From: Candidatus Thorarchaeota archaeon | GTDB taxonomy: Archaea > Asgardarchaeota > Thorarchaeia > Thorarchaeales > Thorarchaeaceae | Length of the DNA stretch: 64,000 nt | Assembly: GCA_016839345.1 (NCBI GenBank) | Contig: JAEOUL010000163.1 | Span: 12,638 to 76,637 of the forward strand | Reading direction: 5' to 3' | Shown here: piece after piece, positions 8,600-17,744 of the stretch | Numbering within the stretch: position 1 is the first letter of the stretch | Layout: every line of letters starts with the position of its first letter | Notes under the pieces: generated by a model | Databases searched by the model: none | What the model was told of the DNA's origin: nothing | Seen by the model: only the letters and a program-made list of their open reading frames with translations | Made by a program: the position numbers and the translations under genes

Positions 8600-10051
8600 T
8601 CATTTGGCATCAAAAACCAATGTCTTTATGACTACTGGAACAACAACATCCTCAATGATGGGTTCACCGATATCGAGAAAGTCGCCCTCTTTTACATGAA
8701 TTTCATCTATTGAGAGAATTTCATTAGTAACTCCGGTTTCACGTTTCATAACATTGCCAACACTGTTGCCAATATCTGCATCAAAACACATGAAGATGGG
8801 TGATTGATTTTTGATCGTATTAGGAAGTGCTTGAACTACTACAATTGCAAATTGCTTGAGATTCTCGTATGATGGCCGTACAGAATCATTGAATGTCAGT
8901 ATAAGTGGGTCTACTCCTTCCTGCAAGTCAAATTTTGATATTGCTAGTTCTATAGATTTCTGAACATCTTTAGATGATGCTTCTCTCGATTTTATGTATG
9001 GAACAACTACTGGAAGGTTTCTTAGGGGATATTTTAGACCCGCTGAGAGGAAAGTTGTTGAGCCACTGACTTGAAGACTGAAGTTACCTGCTCCAATGAC
9101 TGTGGCTCGAATTCTGTGGTCAGGTTTACCTATAGGTAGTTTGAGAGTAACAGACTTCTCTCTTACAGAATCAGCAAGAAATACTCCTAAGTCGTTGAAA
9201 TGCCTTTCCTCCACTTTATAGATGTACTCCGCTACTCCTCCCGAGAATGTTAAGCAATCAACATTTTCGTCAACCTCTAGTGGTTTTGCCATCATGAGCA
9301 TCGATGTTATTCTGGAACTCTGTTTTCCTTGAATGCATTCTATTAGTGCTCCTGCAAGAGCGTTAGCTAACATCTTGCTATGAACATCATCAAGTGTTTG
9401 TCCAAGTTCGAGTTCAATTCCAAGGAGTTCTCCAAGTTTCTTTCCTGTTTCTTCTAATCGAATTATCGTACCACTATCGTCAGAAGCGACCAGACGTCCC
9501 CCCACATTTATTGCTGTCGTAGCTATGACTCGCCCCTCTTTACAGATTGCAATATTTGAGGAACCTCCGCCTATGTCTACGTTCATGATAGTTTCGCCTG
9601 TATCCGCAGATCTTGCCACTGCTCCAGATCCATAGGCTGAAAGAACAGATTCAAAATTGGGTCCTGCTGTAGCAGCTACAAACTTACCTGCCTCACCTGC
9701 AAGTGCGCTGACTATCCATTCGGCATTCTCTTTCTTTGCAGTTTCACCGGTAATTATTACAGCTCCAGTGTCAATGTCGGTTATCCTAAGTCCTGCATTT
9801 CGATAATCATTTAGTAATAGGTTTCTCAGTGCATCAAAATCGACATTTCGAGAGTCTTTGAAAGGTGTGAGGTGAATCGGACCTGAATGGAGTATTTTCC
9901 TCTCTTTAATCTCGAACTTTTCAGTCTTTGATTGCTCGTCTTTCTCTAAAACAATTTTACTGAACACAACATGAGATGTTGATGAACCAATATCGATACC
10001 AACACTGGTGAGTTCCTTTCGCTTTGTTTTGACAATCATCGTTGTGTTCAC
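8600..10051 (-). CDS. eutA: EutA-like ethanolamine ammonia-lyase reactivating factor
   Basis: A 483-residue member of the actin/Hsp70-like ATPase superfamily. It has the phosphate-1 loop GIDIGSSTSHVVFSK, the phosphate-2 loop NVDIGGGSSNIAI, the SGGVAEYIY segment and VIGAGNFSLQVSGSTTF, which together match EutA (E. coli EutA is of similar length). EutA reactivates coenzyme-B12-dependent ethanolamine ammonia-lyase by exchanging damaged cobalamin. No eutB, eutC, aldehyde dehydrogenase or microcompartment shell gene is in the window, so it is an orphan here. The start is GTG at 10051 or ATG at 10039. A role in reactivating another B12 enzyme is possible. Confidence 0.85.
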   Translation of the reverse strand: MNTTMIVKTKRKELTSVGIDIGSSTSHVVFSKIVLEKDEQSKTEKFEIKERKILHSGPIHLTPFKDSRNVDFDALRNLLLNDYRNAGLRITDIDTGAVIITGETAKKENAEWIVSALAGEAGKFVAATAGPNFESVLSAYGSGAVARSADTGETIMNVDIGGGSSNIAICKEGRVIATTAINVGGRLVASDDSGTIIRLEETGKKLGELLGIELELGQTLDDVHSKMLANALAGALIECIQGKQSSRITSMLMMAKPLEVDENVDCLTFSGGVAEYIYKVEERHFNDLGVFLADSVREKSVTLKLPIGKPDHRIRATVIGAGNFSLQVSGSTTFLSAGLKYPLRNLPVVVPYIKSREASSKDVQKSIELAISKFDLQEGVDPLILTFNDSVRPSYENLKQFAIVVVQALPNTIKNQSPIFMCFDADIGNSVGNVMKRETGVTNEILSIDEIHVKEGDFLDIGEPIIEDVVVPVVIKTLVFDAK

Positions 10052-10146
10052 CGTGCGACACTCGAGCGCATTGATGTTTGCCTTTTAGGTTGACGGTAAC
10101 GCGCAATTCATATCCCCTTTTTCACAATCCAGAGTTGGAGAGAAAT

Positions 10147-10659
10147 ATGGATACCCTCAAAGCAATCCGTGAAAGAAGAAGCATTAGAAAGTATCACCCC
10201 GACTCAGTAGATGAGGAATCATTGCAGATTATTCTTCAAGCAGGTCGATGGGCACCATCAGCATCAAATAAGCAACCTTGGCATTTCATAGTGATTAAGG
10301 ATACTGAAACGCGTGAAAAGCTTGCAGATATTCACACCTACGGTCGTTTCATGAGAGAGTCTCCAGTCGTTATTGTTGTACTTGGAGACCCCGAGAAACA
10401 CCCTCGCTATCATATCGCAGATCCTCATCAAGCTACTCAAAATATGTTGTTAGCAGCTCATTCCCAAGGATTGGGAACATGCTGGATGGGAGTTCGTGAT
10501 ACTGATTTAGAACCACAATTCCGTGAAGTCCTTGACATTCCTGATAGATTGCGCGTCATCTGTTCGATCTCCCTGGGTCATGCAAACCAAGAACGTCAAA
10601 GCACAAGATTTCCATTGGAAGAAATTGTATCATGGGAAAAGTATGGCTCTAAGAAATGA
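10147..10659 (+). CDS. Nitroreductase-family FMN oxidoreductase
   Basis: A 170-residue nitroreductase-fold protein. The start is placed at ATG 10147 because the family begins with the FMN-phosphate motif seen here (IRERRSIRKYHPDSV, residues 6-20). Other family segments are GRWAPSASNKQPWHFIVI (flavin contact), a central region with QNMLLAAHSQGLGTCWMG, and a C-terminal ISLGHA. Such enzymes use NAD(P)H or a reduced cofactor to reduce nitro, quinone or enone groups; the true substrate cannot be read from sequence. It is followed 15 bases later by the ACT-domain gene, so the two are probably cotranscribed. Confidence 0.88.
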   Translation: MDTLKAIRERRSIRKYHPDSVDEESLQIILQAGRWAPSASNKQPWHFIVIKDTETREKLADIHTYGRFMRESPVVIVVLGDPEKHPRYHIADPHQATQNMLLAAHSQGLGTCWMGVRDTDLEPQFREVLDIPDRLRVICSISLGHANQERQSTRFPLEEIVSWEKYGSKK

Positions 10660-10674
10660 TGTGCGGAATATCCG

Positions 10675-11079
10675 ATGAAAGGTGAAAATGATTTAGGGTT
10701 ACTCATTAGAAACATGAAACCAAGGCAAGTTCCTGGTGAGTATGTATTTTGTTCAATAGATGATGAAGATATAATTCTCATTGAAACTCCACTTCTAATC
10801 TTTAGAGAAGATGAAGGTCTGACGGTTGTGATAACTCGTGCAGCAGCTGAGTCCCTGAAATTCAAATTTGAATCAACCTGGGGATTGATTACCTTGACTA
10901 TACACTCAGATCTGACAGCTGTAGGTTTCCTTGCAAGAATATCTCAATATCTAGCTCAAGCAGGAGTGAGTGTCAACTTTGTTTCCGCGTATTATCATGA
11001 CCATCTCTTTGTTCCATATACTGAGGTCAAAAGAACGCTTAAACTCCTAAAAGATCTCTCTAATGAGTCATCAGATTGA
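10675..11079 (+). CDS. ACT-domain protein (ACT_3/ACT_7 type)
   Basis: A 134-residue protein with two ACT-like halves. The N-terminal half carries the YVFCSID and LIFREDEGLTVVI pattern of the DUF2241/ACT_3 family, and the C-terminal half has LTLTIHSDLTAVGFLARISQYLAQAGVSVNFVSAYYHDHLFVP. That is, it carries the alpha/beta regulatory fold that binds amino acids. Stand-alone proteins of this type have no known enzyme activity and are thought to sense small ligands. It follows the nitroreductase in the same direction, and its last 9 bases overlap the convergent PNPOx-like gene. Confidence 0.82.
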   Translation: MKGENDLGLLIRNMKPRQVPGEYVFCSIDDEDIILIETPLLIFREDEGLTVVITRAAAESLKFKFESTWGLITLTIHSDLTAVGFLARISQYLAQAGVSVNFVSAYYHDHLFVPYTEVKRTLKLLKDLSNESSD

Positions 11080-11562
11080 GATTATAACTTCCTTCGCTTT
11101 CTTACCACTCATAAACTCAATATCGATTCTACCAATGTTGACGCGTTTGACAGACTTTTCATTCACTTGTTCCTCAATCACTTTTTCAGGGTTGGTTTCA
11201 AGTTGATGAATCATAACCTTGAGCGCATGTTCCTTTTCATCTAAATCCTGAATGAAAGAAACTCTCCCCTTGAATTGAGTGGTTGCATAGAGATGGTCAC
11301 ATGAACTATCTGCATATCCATGATTCTGTAGCGCTTGTCCCCAGACTAGATTGTTTTTACTCAGGATGTCTACTTTCTTTCCTTCTTGCGCACAATGAAA
11401 ATAGATACAATTCTTCTCTCTATCAAAACCATGACTTAATGTTGCAAGATATGGTTCGTCGTTAATACTCATAGCAACTGTGATGAATTTGGCCGACATG
11501 ATAATGGATAACATCTCGTCCTCATCCTTGATCTCTTTCTCTCTCCTTCGAATTCCTCTCAT
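11071..11562 (-). CDS. Pyridoxamine 5'-phosphate oxidase-like flavin-binding split-barrel protein (NimA type)
   Basis: A 163-residue protein. The pattern fits the FMN-binding split barrel of the pyridox_ox_2/NimA group: a helical start, FITVAMSINDEPYLATLSHGFD (first barrel strands and FMN-phosphate region), CIYFHCAQEGKKVDIL, and a strand pair FKGRVSFIQDLDEKEHALKVMI before the C-terminal strand RVNIGRIDIEFMSGKKAKEV. Members bind FMN, F420 or haem and often reduce nitro compounds. Its neighbour is a nitroreductase, but on the opposite strand. Starts at ATG 11562. Confidence 0.8.
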   Translation of the reverse strand: MRGIRRREKEIKDEDEMLSIIMSAKFITVAMSINDEPYLATLSHGFDREKNCIYFHCAQEGKKVDILSKNNLVWGQALQNHGYADSSCDHLYATTQFKGRVSFIQDLDEKEHALKVMIHQLETNPEKVIEEQVNEKSVKRVNIGRIDIEFMSGKKAKEVIISI

Positions 11563-11648
11563 GCATTTTTCCTCGTGGAACCTAGCGTTAAGGATTTCGA
11601 GTCTTTTTCAAGGCAATGCTTTTCTGCTCTGTTTTTTTCTTTCAAATT

Positions 11649-12599
11649 ATGGTGGAACTAGATGACATCCGTGATGCGCATCAGCGAATACGTGACAGAA
11701 TAGTTAGAACTCCAGTCATGACATCAACAACTCTAGATAGAATATCAGGATGTCAGGTATATTTGAAATGTGAGAACTTCCAAAGAGCAGGTGCATTCAA
11801 ATTCAGAGGAGCACTCAATACAGTTTCTCAACTTTCACAGGCTGAACGTGAACGTGGAGTCATCGCACACTCCTCTGGGAATCACGCACAAGCCCTATCT
11901 CTTGCAGCGTCAATGGAAGGAGTGAAGGCTACTATTGTTATGCCCAAAAATTCCCCCCAAGTCAAGATCAACGCTACAAGGGGATATGGAGCTGAGATTG
12001 TATTCTGTGATAATTCAGCTGAAGCAAGAGTAAGAGTAGCAAATGAACTTGTAGTGCAACACAACTATACTCTTGTACATCCTTTTGATGATGAACGAAT
12101 TATTGCGGGAGCAGGAACTTCTGCTCTAGAATTAGTAGATGAAGTTGAATGTGTTGATTATGCGTTTGCTCCAGTTGGAGGAGGGGGTCTTATCAGCGGC
12201 ACATCCATTGTAATAAAGGGTCTTTGTCCTTCATCTACTGTGATCGCCGTTGAACCTGAAATGGCGGATGATGCTTATCGATCATTTAAAGCTGGATACA
12301 TATTCCCGAGCGAATATCCTGATACTATTGCTGATGGTCTGAGAACTCAGCTTAGTGAGCTAACATTCGAGATAATTCAGAAGAACGTTGACGAGATCAT
12401 TACAGTTACTGAACAGGAAATAGTCAATGCAATGCGTTTCTTATGGGAGAGAATGAAATTGGTTGTCGAACCTTCTGGAGCAGTTTCACTAGCGGGTTTT
12501 CTCAAACTAAAGGATGAAATTTCTAACAAACGAATTGGCATTATTTTGAGTGGTGGTAATGTTGATTTGACAGATTTCTTTGGTAATTATGTTAAGTAA
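11649..12599 (+). CDS. Threonine/serine dehydratase or serine racemase (fold type II PLP enzyme)
   Basis: A 316-residue enzyme without a C-terminal ACT regulatory domain, so of the catabolic threonine dehydratase/serine racemase length. PLP forms its Schiff base with Lys51 (GAFKFRGA). The substrate loop is SSGNHAQAL, the phosphate-binding glycine loop GGGGLISG, and the final cofactor contact LSGGNVD. It should deaminate L-threonine or L-serine to 2-oxo acids, or racemise serine; the two activities cannot be separated by eye. The start is set at ATG 11649, because the 11 residues of the longer frame are not part of the fold. It is convergent with the four-PAS kinase with a 1-base gap. Confidence 0.88.
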   Translation: MVELDDIRDAHQRIRDRIVRTPVMTSTTLDRISGCQVYLKCENFQRAGAFKFRGALNTVSQLSQAERERGVIAHSSGNHAQALSLAASMEGVKATIVMPKNSPQVKINATRGYGAEIVFCDNSAEARVRVANELVVQHNYTLVHPFDDERIIAGAGTSALELVDEVECVDYAFAPVGGGGLISGTSIVIKGLCPSSTVIAVEPEMADDAYRSFKAGYIFPSEYPDTIADGLRTQLSELTFEIIQKNVDEIITVTEQEIVNAMRFLWERMKLVVEPSGAVSLAGFLKLKDEISNKRIGIILSGGNVDLTDFFGNYVK

Positions 12600-12600
12600 G

Positions 12601-14898
12601 TTAAACCCCATTGCTATCACGTATTTTGGGAATCCAAACCACGAATTCTACGCCTTGTTGTGGTTGACCACTGACGCGATCTCTTGTTTCTATGCGACCA
12701 CCATATTTATCGCAAATCTGTTTTGCTTGATGCAGACCAACACCTCCATAACGACGTGACACATCAAAGATAGCACTCTTTAGAGAACGTGATATTCCGT
12801 GTCCATTGTCACCAATCGATATGTCATAACCTTCTCCGCTCTCGCTTAATTTAACCCAGACTTTTCTTTGAGTTCGGGGATTGTGTTCAATTGCATTCTC
12901 AATAAGGTTTTCAAGTAGTTGTTCAAGGAATTGGTCTGCTTCAACAATTGCATCAATTGGCATTAGACTGACCTCGAACTCAACATCTCTATGTTGTTCC
13001 TTCTGCGACTGAATAAGTGTGTTAATTGCTTGATTCAATTTTCTCGGTCGTAATGGCACAGACATTAGTGGTTCGGTCACTTTGACCTTAGATATCATAC
13101 TCTGACATCTTTCAACTGATGAAACAATCTGACCTAGTAATCTTCGTGCTTCAGGCTCCTGTAATTTTGTTTCCATTACCATAGTACTACCAAGAATAAT
13201 TTGCAGTTGGTTTCTAAAATCATGACTCATCAGATCGAGATATAGCATGGCTCGCTCTTTTTGAGTTTGGATGTGTTTCTCAGCATCGAGACGTTCTGTT
13301 ACATTAATTGCTATAATTTGCATGGCTTGACTACCTTCAAATATTACTTTCCTTGCAAACGTCTCGAGATATTGCATATCTCCATCTTTTTGGAAAACAC
13401 GAACAATCATGGGAATTACATTAGGCGGATCTCCTGACATTAATTCCTGTAGTCTAATCACCACTGCTTCCCAATCATCAGGATGTACGATTTTCTGTAT
13501 TTCAGCTGGTGAGAATTCTAGAACTTCCTCCACTGTATGCTCCAAGAAATTAGCAAATGCTGGATTGATGAACTTTACATGTAGAGGTACAGCTTGAATT
13601 ATCATAATTCCTTGAAAAGACTGATCAATTAAAGTACGGTATTTTTGCTCCGAATCTCTCAGAGCTTTTTCTGCCGCTCTTCGTTCTTCGATGTTCCTTG
13701 CGACTCCTAAGATTCCTCTTGGAGTTCCTTTATCATCACGAATGAATGTACGAGCAACCTCAACCCATACAGTTGAACCGTCTTTTCGTTTCAATTGAAT
13801 AGACAGAGTAGGTGAATCTCCTCTGGTTTTCGTTTGATCAGAAACCTTCTCTAGTTCAAGTGCTTCTTTCACAGCATTAATAGCAGTCCAAACTGATTCT
13901 GGCGACATTAGTTCAATTAATGAAGAACCTTGCAGTTCATCTGCTGAATATCCTACATAGGCCTCAACAGATGGACTAACATATGTCAGATTCAATTCCA
14001 TATCTGAAGTGAAAATAATGTCTGTGACATTTTCTGCCAGTAATTTATACCTGTGTTCACTATCTATAAGAGCTGCTTCAGTGAGCCTCTCCTCAGTTCT
14101 TTCTAGCATTTGACTAAGATACCCTTTAATTTCCCCACCGTTCTCAAGACCCAAAGGAGTAATCCATGCATCTACTATGATTGTACCTGATCGAGTTGTT
14201 TCATAGAATCTCTTCTCCTCAACTGTGTCAAAATTAAAAATAGCCTCATAATGCACTGCTTCTCCTCTGATGAGGCTGGCTTTGATATCATTCGGAACGT
14301 TAGGATCATCAAAAAGACTGAATCCGAGCAATTCCTCAATGTCAGAGATGCCTTCCAAATCTAATGCTGCTTGGTTAGCAGCAATTAGAATACCCTCTTT
14401 ATCGAAAATCTCTATTGCCAATTGGGACTCATCAAAGATTCGGCGCAGCATTTCGGTGTTTTCCTCAAGGGCAATACGAGATTCTTTGAGTTCTGTGATG
14501 TCTGTGATAACAGCGAAAGAACCTCGATGAACTCCAGATTCATCTATCATTGGAGCTCCTGAAACTATTGTTGGCAACTGTTCGCCTCTGCTTGTAGTCC
14601 ACTCGAGTTCATATTGAGTTGCTTTTCCCTCAGTTCTCTTTCTAATATTCTCTCGAACGATCTTCTTGTTACGTTCGTTAACAAAATTAGTAAGAGGTTT
14701 CCCCATCATCTGCAGAGGTAGATATTCAAGCATTTGGGCGAATTTTGAATTAACATAAGTGAAAATACCTTTATCATCGATGATACCCAATCCATCATTC
14801 ATTGACTCAACTATTGCTCTGTATCTGAAGGCTTCTTCTTCTTGACTCAATTCAAACTGGGAATTGTCTTGAGATTCTTTCTCCATCAGAATATCCAC
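12601..14898 (-). CDS. Multi-PAS sensor histidine kinase (four PAS domains)
   Basis: A 765-residue soluble kinase. PAS domains lie at about 25-140, 150-270, 285-410 and 420-535, the first, third and fourth with clear closing motifs (ITDITELKES, ARNIEERRAAE, AINVTERLDAE). The dimerisation helix carries His559 in LMSHDFRNQ. The catalytic domain has the N box LENLIENAIEHN, G1 box DNGHGI and a G2-like RYGGVGLH. All key residues appear present. No membrane helices are visible, so it senses a cytoplasmic cue, perhaps through haem or flavin in one PAS domain. GTG 14898 or ATG 14886 are possible starts. Confidence 0.9.
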   Translation of the reverse strand: MDILMEKESQDNSQFELSQEEEAFRYRAIVESMNDGLGIIDDKGIFTYVNSKFAQMLEYLPLQMMGKPLTNFVNERNKKIVRENIRKRTEGKATQYELEWTTSRGEQLPTIVSGAPMIDESGVHRGSFAVITDITELKESRIALEENTEMLRRIFDESQLAIEIFDKEGILIAANQAALDLEGISDIEELLGFSLFDDPNVPNDIKASLIRGEAVHYEAIFNFDTVEEKRFYETTRSGTIIVDAWITPLGLENGGEIKGYLSQMLERTEERLTEAALIDSEHRYKLLAENVTDIIFTSDMELNLTYVSPSVEAYVGYSADELQGSSLIELMSPESVWTAINAVKEALELEKVSDQTKTRGDSPTLSIQLKRKDGSTVWVEVARTFIRDDKGTPRGILGVARNIEERRAAEKALRDSEQKYRTLIDQSFQGIMIIQAVPLHVKFINPAFANFLEHTVEEVLEFSPAEIQKIVHPDDWEAVVIRLQELMSGDPPNVIPMIVRVFQKDGDMQYLETFARKVIFEGSQAMQIIAINVTERLDAEKHIQTQKERAMLYLDLMSHDFRNQLQIILGSTMVMETKLQEPEARRLLGQIVSSVERCQSMISKVKVTEPLMSVPLRPRKLNQAINTLIQSQKEQHRDVEFEVSLMPIDAIVEADQFLEQLLENLIENAIEHNPRTQRKVWVKLSESGEGYDISIGDNGHGISRSLKSAIFDVSRRYGGVGLHQAKQICDKYGGRIETRDRVSGQPQQGVEFVVWIPKIRDSNGV

Positions 14899-15068
14899 TC
14901 TGGAGCAATTTACATGTAGTTCATTTTGAATTCTGAAATTCCATATAGAATTCTCTAGGATGTACCAATACCTTCGGATATCTCTCTGAGAGTCAGCAAT
15001 CTTTTCAATGATATAGATAGGTTCGGTAATTGCTAATTGTTATTTCTCGAGTAATATCCGGGTCGTAA

Positions 15069-16169
15069 ATGTCACGTTGGGTAATGCATGTTGATATGGA
15101 TGCATTTTTCGCATCTGTTGAACAGTATAGGAACCATCCTGAATTAGCTGGCAGACCGGTTTGTGTTGGACATGATCCAAAAGCAGGAAAAGGGAGGGGT
15201 GTAGTTCGGGCTGCTTCGTATGAAGCCCGAGCAAAGGGTATTCGTTCTGGAATGCCTGTATCTCAAGCCTATCATTTGTGTCCTGATGCTGCTTTTGTAC
15301 AAGGTGAATTTGAAAGTTATAGTCTTGCATCTGATGAATTCATGGAACTGCTACGTGAGTATGCTGATGGAGGTCGAATTAGACGAGCAAGTATTGATGA
15401 AGCGTATATTGAAGTCACGGAAGGGGTCAAGTTGTTCGGAGGACCTCATAGAGTGGCAGCATTAATCCAAGAATCAATTTGGGAAGGAGCTAGACTTCCA
15501 TGTTCGATAGGAGTTGCTCCAAATATGACAGTTGCAAAAGTTGCAACAGGGATGAATAAACCACGAGGTATCACAATTGTTGGACCCAATCCTGATGATG
15601 TCATGAGATTTCTCGAACCACTTCCTGTAGATGCAATAAATGGTATTGGTAGAAAAACTGCAGAGAGACTTGCGGATTTTGGCATCACCTCTTTAGGTCA
15701 AATACAAAAAATGACGATACCTGAACTATGGCCCGCAATGGGACGGTCCTCAAACTGGTTATACCGAAGAGCGCGAGGTATCGATGAGAGACCTATCATA
15801 GACAATGGTCCAAGGATAAGGAAATCTATCAGTAAAGATCGTACATTCATGGAGGATGTCAAACCTGATGCAGTGGAATATTTGCACGGAGCTCTCATGA
15901 AGATGTGTGCCCGGATTGGAGAAAGGCTCAAGAAAAAGGCTCTAAGATTTAGAACCGTGACCGTCAAAATTCGATACAGTGATTATTCAACCATTCAAAG
16001 AAGCAAGAGTATTCCCGTTGAAACTGATAATCCCGATATACTTCAACGAATGGCTGTAGAGATTTTTGAACATAAAAGGAATCGGGAAAAAGCTTTGAGA
16101 TTGATAGGTGTCAAAGTGTCAGGATTAAATGAAGCTTCTGAGCAACTCTGCCTAACAGAATTTATCTAA
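15069..16169 (+). CDS. dinB: DNA polymerase IV (Dpo4/DinB, Y family)
   Basis: A 366-residue Y-family translesion polymerase. Catalytic acidic residues lie in HVDMDAFFASVEQ and in RRASIDEAYIEV. The palm, fingers and thumb follow (PCSIGVAPNMTVAKVAT, then the helix-hairpin-helix INGIGRKTAERLADFGI), and then the little-finger domain. The last eight residues, QLCLTEFI, fit a PCNA-interacting box (Q-x2-L-x2-F-hydrophobic), as expected for an archaeal member that binds the sliding clamp. The enzyme copies past damaged bases with low fidelity. It overlaps the receiver gene by 4 bases at its 3' end. Confidence 0.95.
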   Translation: MSRWVMHVDMDAFFASVEQYRNHPELAGRPVCVGHDPKAGKGRGVVRAASYEARAKGIRSGMPVSQAYHLCPDAAFVQGEFESYSLASDEFMELLREYADGGRIRRASIDEAYIEVTEGVKLFGGPHRVAALIQESIWEGARLPCSIGVAPNMTVAKVATGMNKPRGITIVGPNPDDVMRFLEPLPVDAINGIGRKTAERLADFGITSLGQIQKMTIPELWPAMGRSSNWLYRRARGIDERPIIDNGPRIRKSISKDRTFMEDVKPDAVEYLHGALMKMCARIGERLKKKALRFRTVTVKIRYSDYSTIQRSKSIPVETDNPDILQRMAVEIFEHKRNREKALRLIGVKVSGLNEASEQLCLTEFI

Positions 16170-16795
16170 GAATTCATACGAAGATTGCCTTCATCTATTT
16201 CTCTGACTGCACCCTTTATTCTCTCATTCAACTTGGAAACTAGTCTTGTAATACCTTGGATGTATTCAGGATTGTTTTCTTCTTCCAGAAGTGTAGTGTA
16301 GCCCATGATATTATGAGCAATACCTGTTATATCGTGGGACAATTTGTGAATGAATTTACTGGCATCCTCCTCTAATATCATAGACATAACTTCAGGTGTT
16401 TCATCTTTTACATGTACAACTTTCTCGATTATGTCTTTGATTGTGGAGAATTGGTTTCGATAATCAGAATTTTTCAAAATGTAGTGATCTGCTCCCATAT
16501 TCAAAGCCTTTATTGCAATCTCTTCTCGTGAATGACCAGTCCAAATAACAAATCCGACCTCATCTCCTGCGGCTCTAAGAGCCTCAAGCATATCCAGTCC
16601 CGTTGAATCTGGCATCAGATAATCTGCAATTATCACATCGAACGTTTCTTCATCTAACCTCTCGAGTGCTTCTTTTACCGAGGAAGCAACTACTATCTCA
16701 AGGTCAGGATTTTTTTGTTGTAAAAGAATTCTAGCAATGTCGAGTAACTCAATATCGTCATCTACAAGTAGAACTCGCGTTGTCAACCTGAACAC
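16166..16795 (-). CDS. Receiver domain fused to an orphan histidine-kinase dimerisation helix (REC-DHp)
   Basis: A 209-residue protein. Residues 6-125 are a canonical receiver: acidic pocket VDDD (11-14), phosphoacceptor Asp58 (ADYLMPDST), switch Thr86 and Lys108 (YILKNSD). Residues about 140-205 resemble the dimerisation/phosphoacceptor region of a histidine kinase, with His154 in KLSHDITG and a second helix, but the frame ends before any ATPase domain. The output could be phosphotransfer (Asp to His or back), or inhibition of a kinase by heterodimerisation. It is the only receiver domain in the window and could serve the kinases at 731, 12601 or 22637. Confidence 0.85.
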   Translation of the reverse strand: MFRLTTRVLLVDDDIELLDIARILLQQKNPDLEIVVASSVKEALERLDEETFDVIIADYLMPDSTGLDMLEALRAAGDEVGFVIWTGHSREEIAIKALNMGADHYILKNSDYRNQFSTIKDIIEKVVHVKDETPEVMSMILEEDASKFIHKLSHDITGIAHNIMGYTTLLEEENNPEYIQGITRLVSKLNERIKGAVREIDEGNLRMNS

Positions 16796-16934
16796 TCCCT
16801 ACATATTCTATCGAAATGAATCTAAGCAATACAAATTCCCAAAAGTTTGTAATAGGTTTTCGCCTCAATCTTTCCAATCAGTTTCATTTGAATATATTTT
16901 AGTACAGTTCTGGTTGTACGGATAGCGGAGACCT

Positions 16935-17651
16935 GTGGCATTGGAGGAACCTCGAGTCAGAAAAGCGATTTTGATTGATCGACCAAATCGCTTTCTTGGA
17001 TTGGTGAATCTTGATAATAAGGTTACAGAGGTATTCATTCCCAATCCCGGTCGAATGCATGAGTTGATGATACCTGGTAATGAGGTCTATCTTCGATTCA
17101 ATTCAGCACCTCATCGAAAAACGAATTTTGATATGATCGGTTTGGAGTATAATGGAGTTCTTGTTTCAATTGATTCAAATCTTCCAAATAGATTCATTAA
17201 ACGGCTTCTAGAGGCACGCGAGCTTCCATTCTTCAATACTTATAATCAAGTTATTGCAGAACCTCATATGTATAATGGACGATTTGATTTTCGTCTTGAT
17301 GGTCTTGATGAATCTATTTTGATTGAAGTCAAATCCTGTACACTTGTTAAAGAAGAAAGAGCTATTTTTCCTGATGCGCCAACAGCAAGAGGCGTAAGAC
17401 ATCTAAATCATCTTGCTGCTGCTTTAAAAGAGAATCTTGCGACTAGGGCAGCTGTTATCTTTGTGATTCAAAGACCTGATGCCAAAATTTTCTCACCAAA
17501 TGACATGACTGATCCAGCTTTTGGTGATGCACTTCGACAAGCACATTCCAATGGCGTGGAAATTTACCCTCTCATTACCAATGTTATTGATTGGGATTTG
17601 CAGCTCATCAGGATTATTCCATTCGAGCTTGATTATTACACACGTGATTAA
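16935..17651 (+). CDS. sfsA: SfsA-family DNA-binding/nuclease-like protein
   Basis: A 238-residue protein with the whole SfsA pattern. The N-terminal OB-like part contains RFLGLV and VFIPNPGRMHELMIPGNEVYL. The C-terminal restriction-endonuclease-like core has GRFDFRLDG and LIEVKSCTLVKEERAIFPDAPTARGVRHL. E. coli SfsA was named for stimulating maltose-gene expression; the PD-(D/E)xK core suggests nuclease ancestry and the cellular role remains unclear. The start is GTG 16935. An AATATATTTTAG stretch (16890-16901) could be the TATA box. It is followed by the ABC exporter operon after a 93-base gap. Confidence 0.93.
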   Translation: MALEEPRVRKAILIDRPNRFLGLVNLDNKVTEVFIPNPGRMHELMIPGNEVYLRFNSAPHRKTNFDMIGLEYNGVLVSIDSNLPNRFIKRLLEARELPFFNTYNQVIAEPHMYNGRFDFRLDGLDESILIEVKSCTLVKEERAIFPDAPTARGVRHLNHLAAALKENLATRAAVIFVIQRPDAKIFSPNDMTDPAFGDALRQAHSNGVEIYPLITNVIDWDLQLIRIIPFELDYYTRD

Positions 17652-17744
17652 TACGCTTCTACGTGAACCATTTAGTTATTATTGGAGAAGAATAAAGGAA
17701 CAGATGATTCAAAGAGACTTGATGTGCCTGGAGCGGATTAATAC

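Noticed and set aside
12601..14898. Degenerate kinase like the 4678 copy
   Set aside because: All catalytic boxes (His559, N box, DNGHGI) are present, so it should be active.
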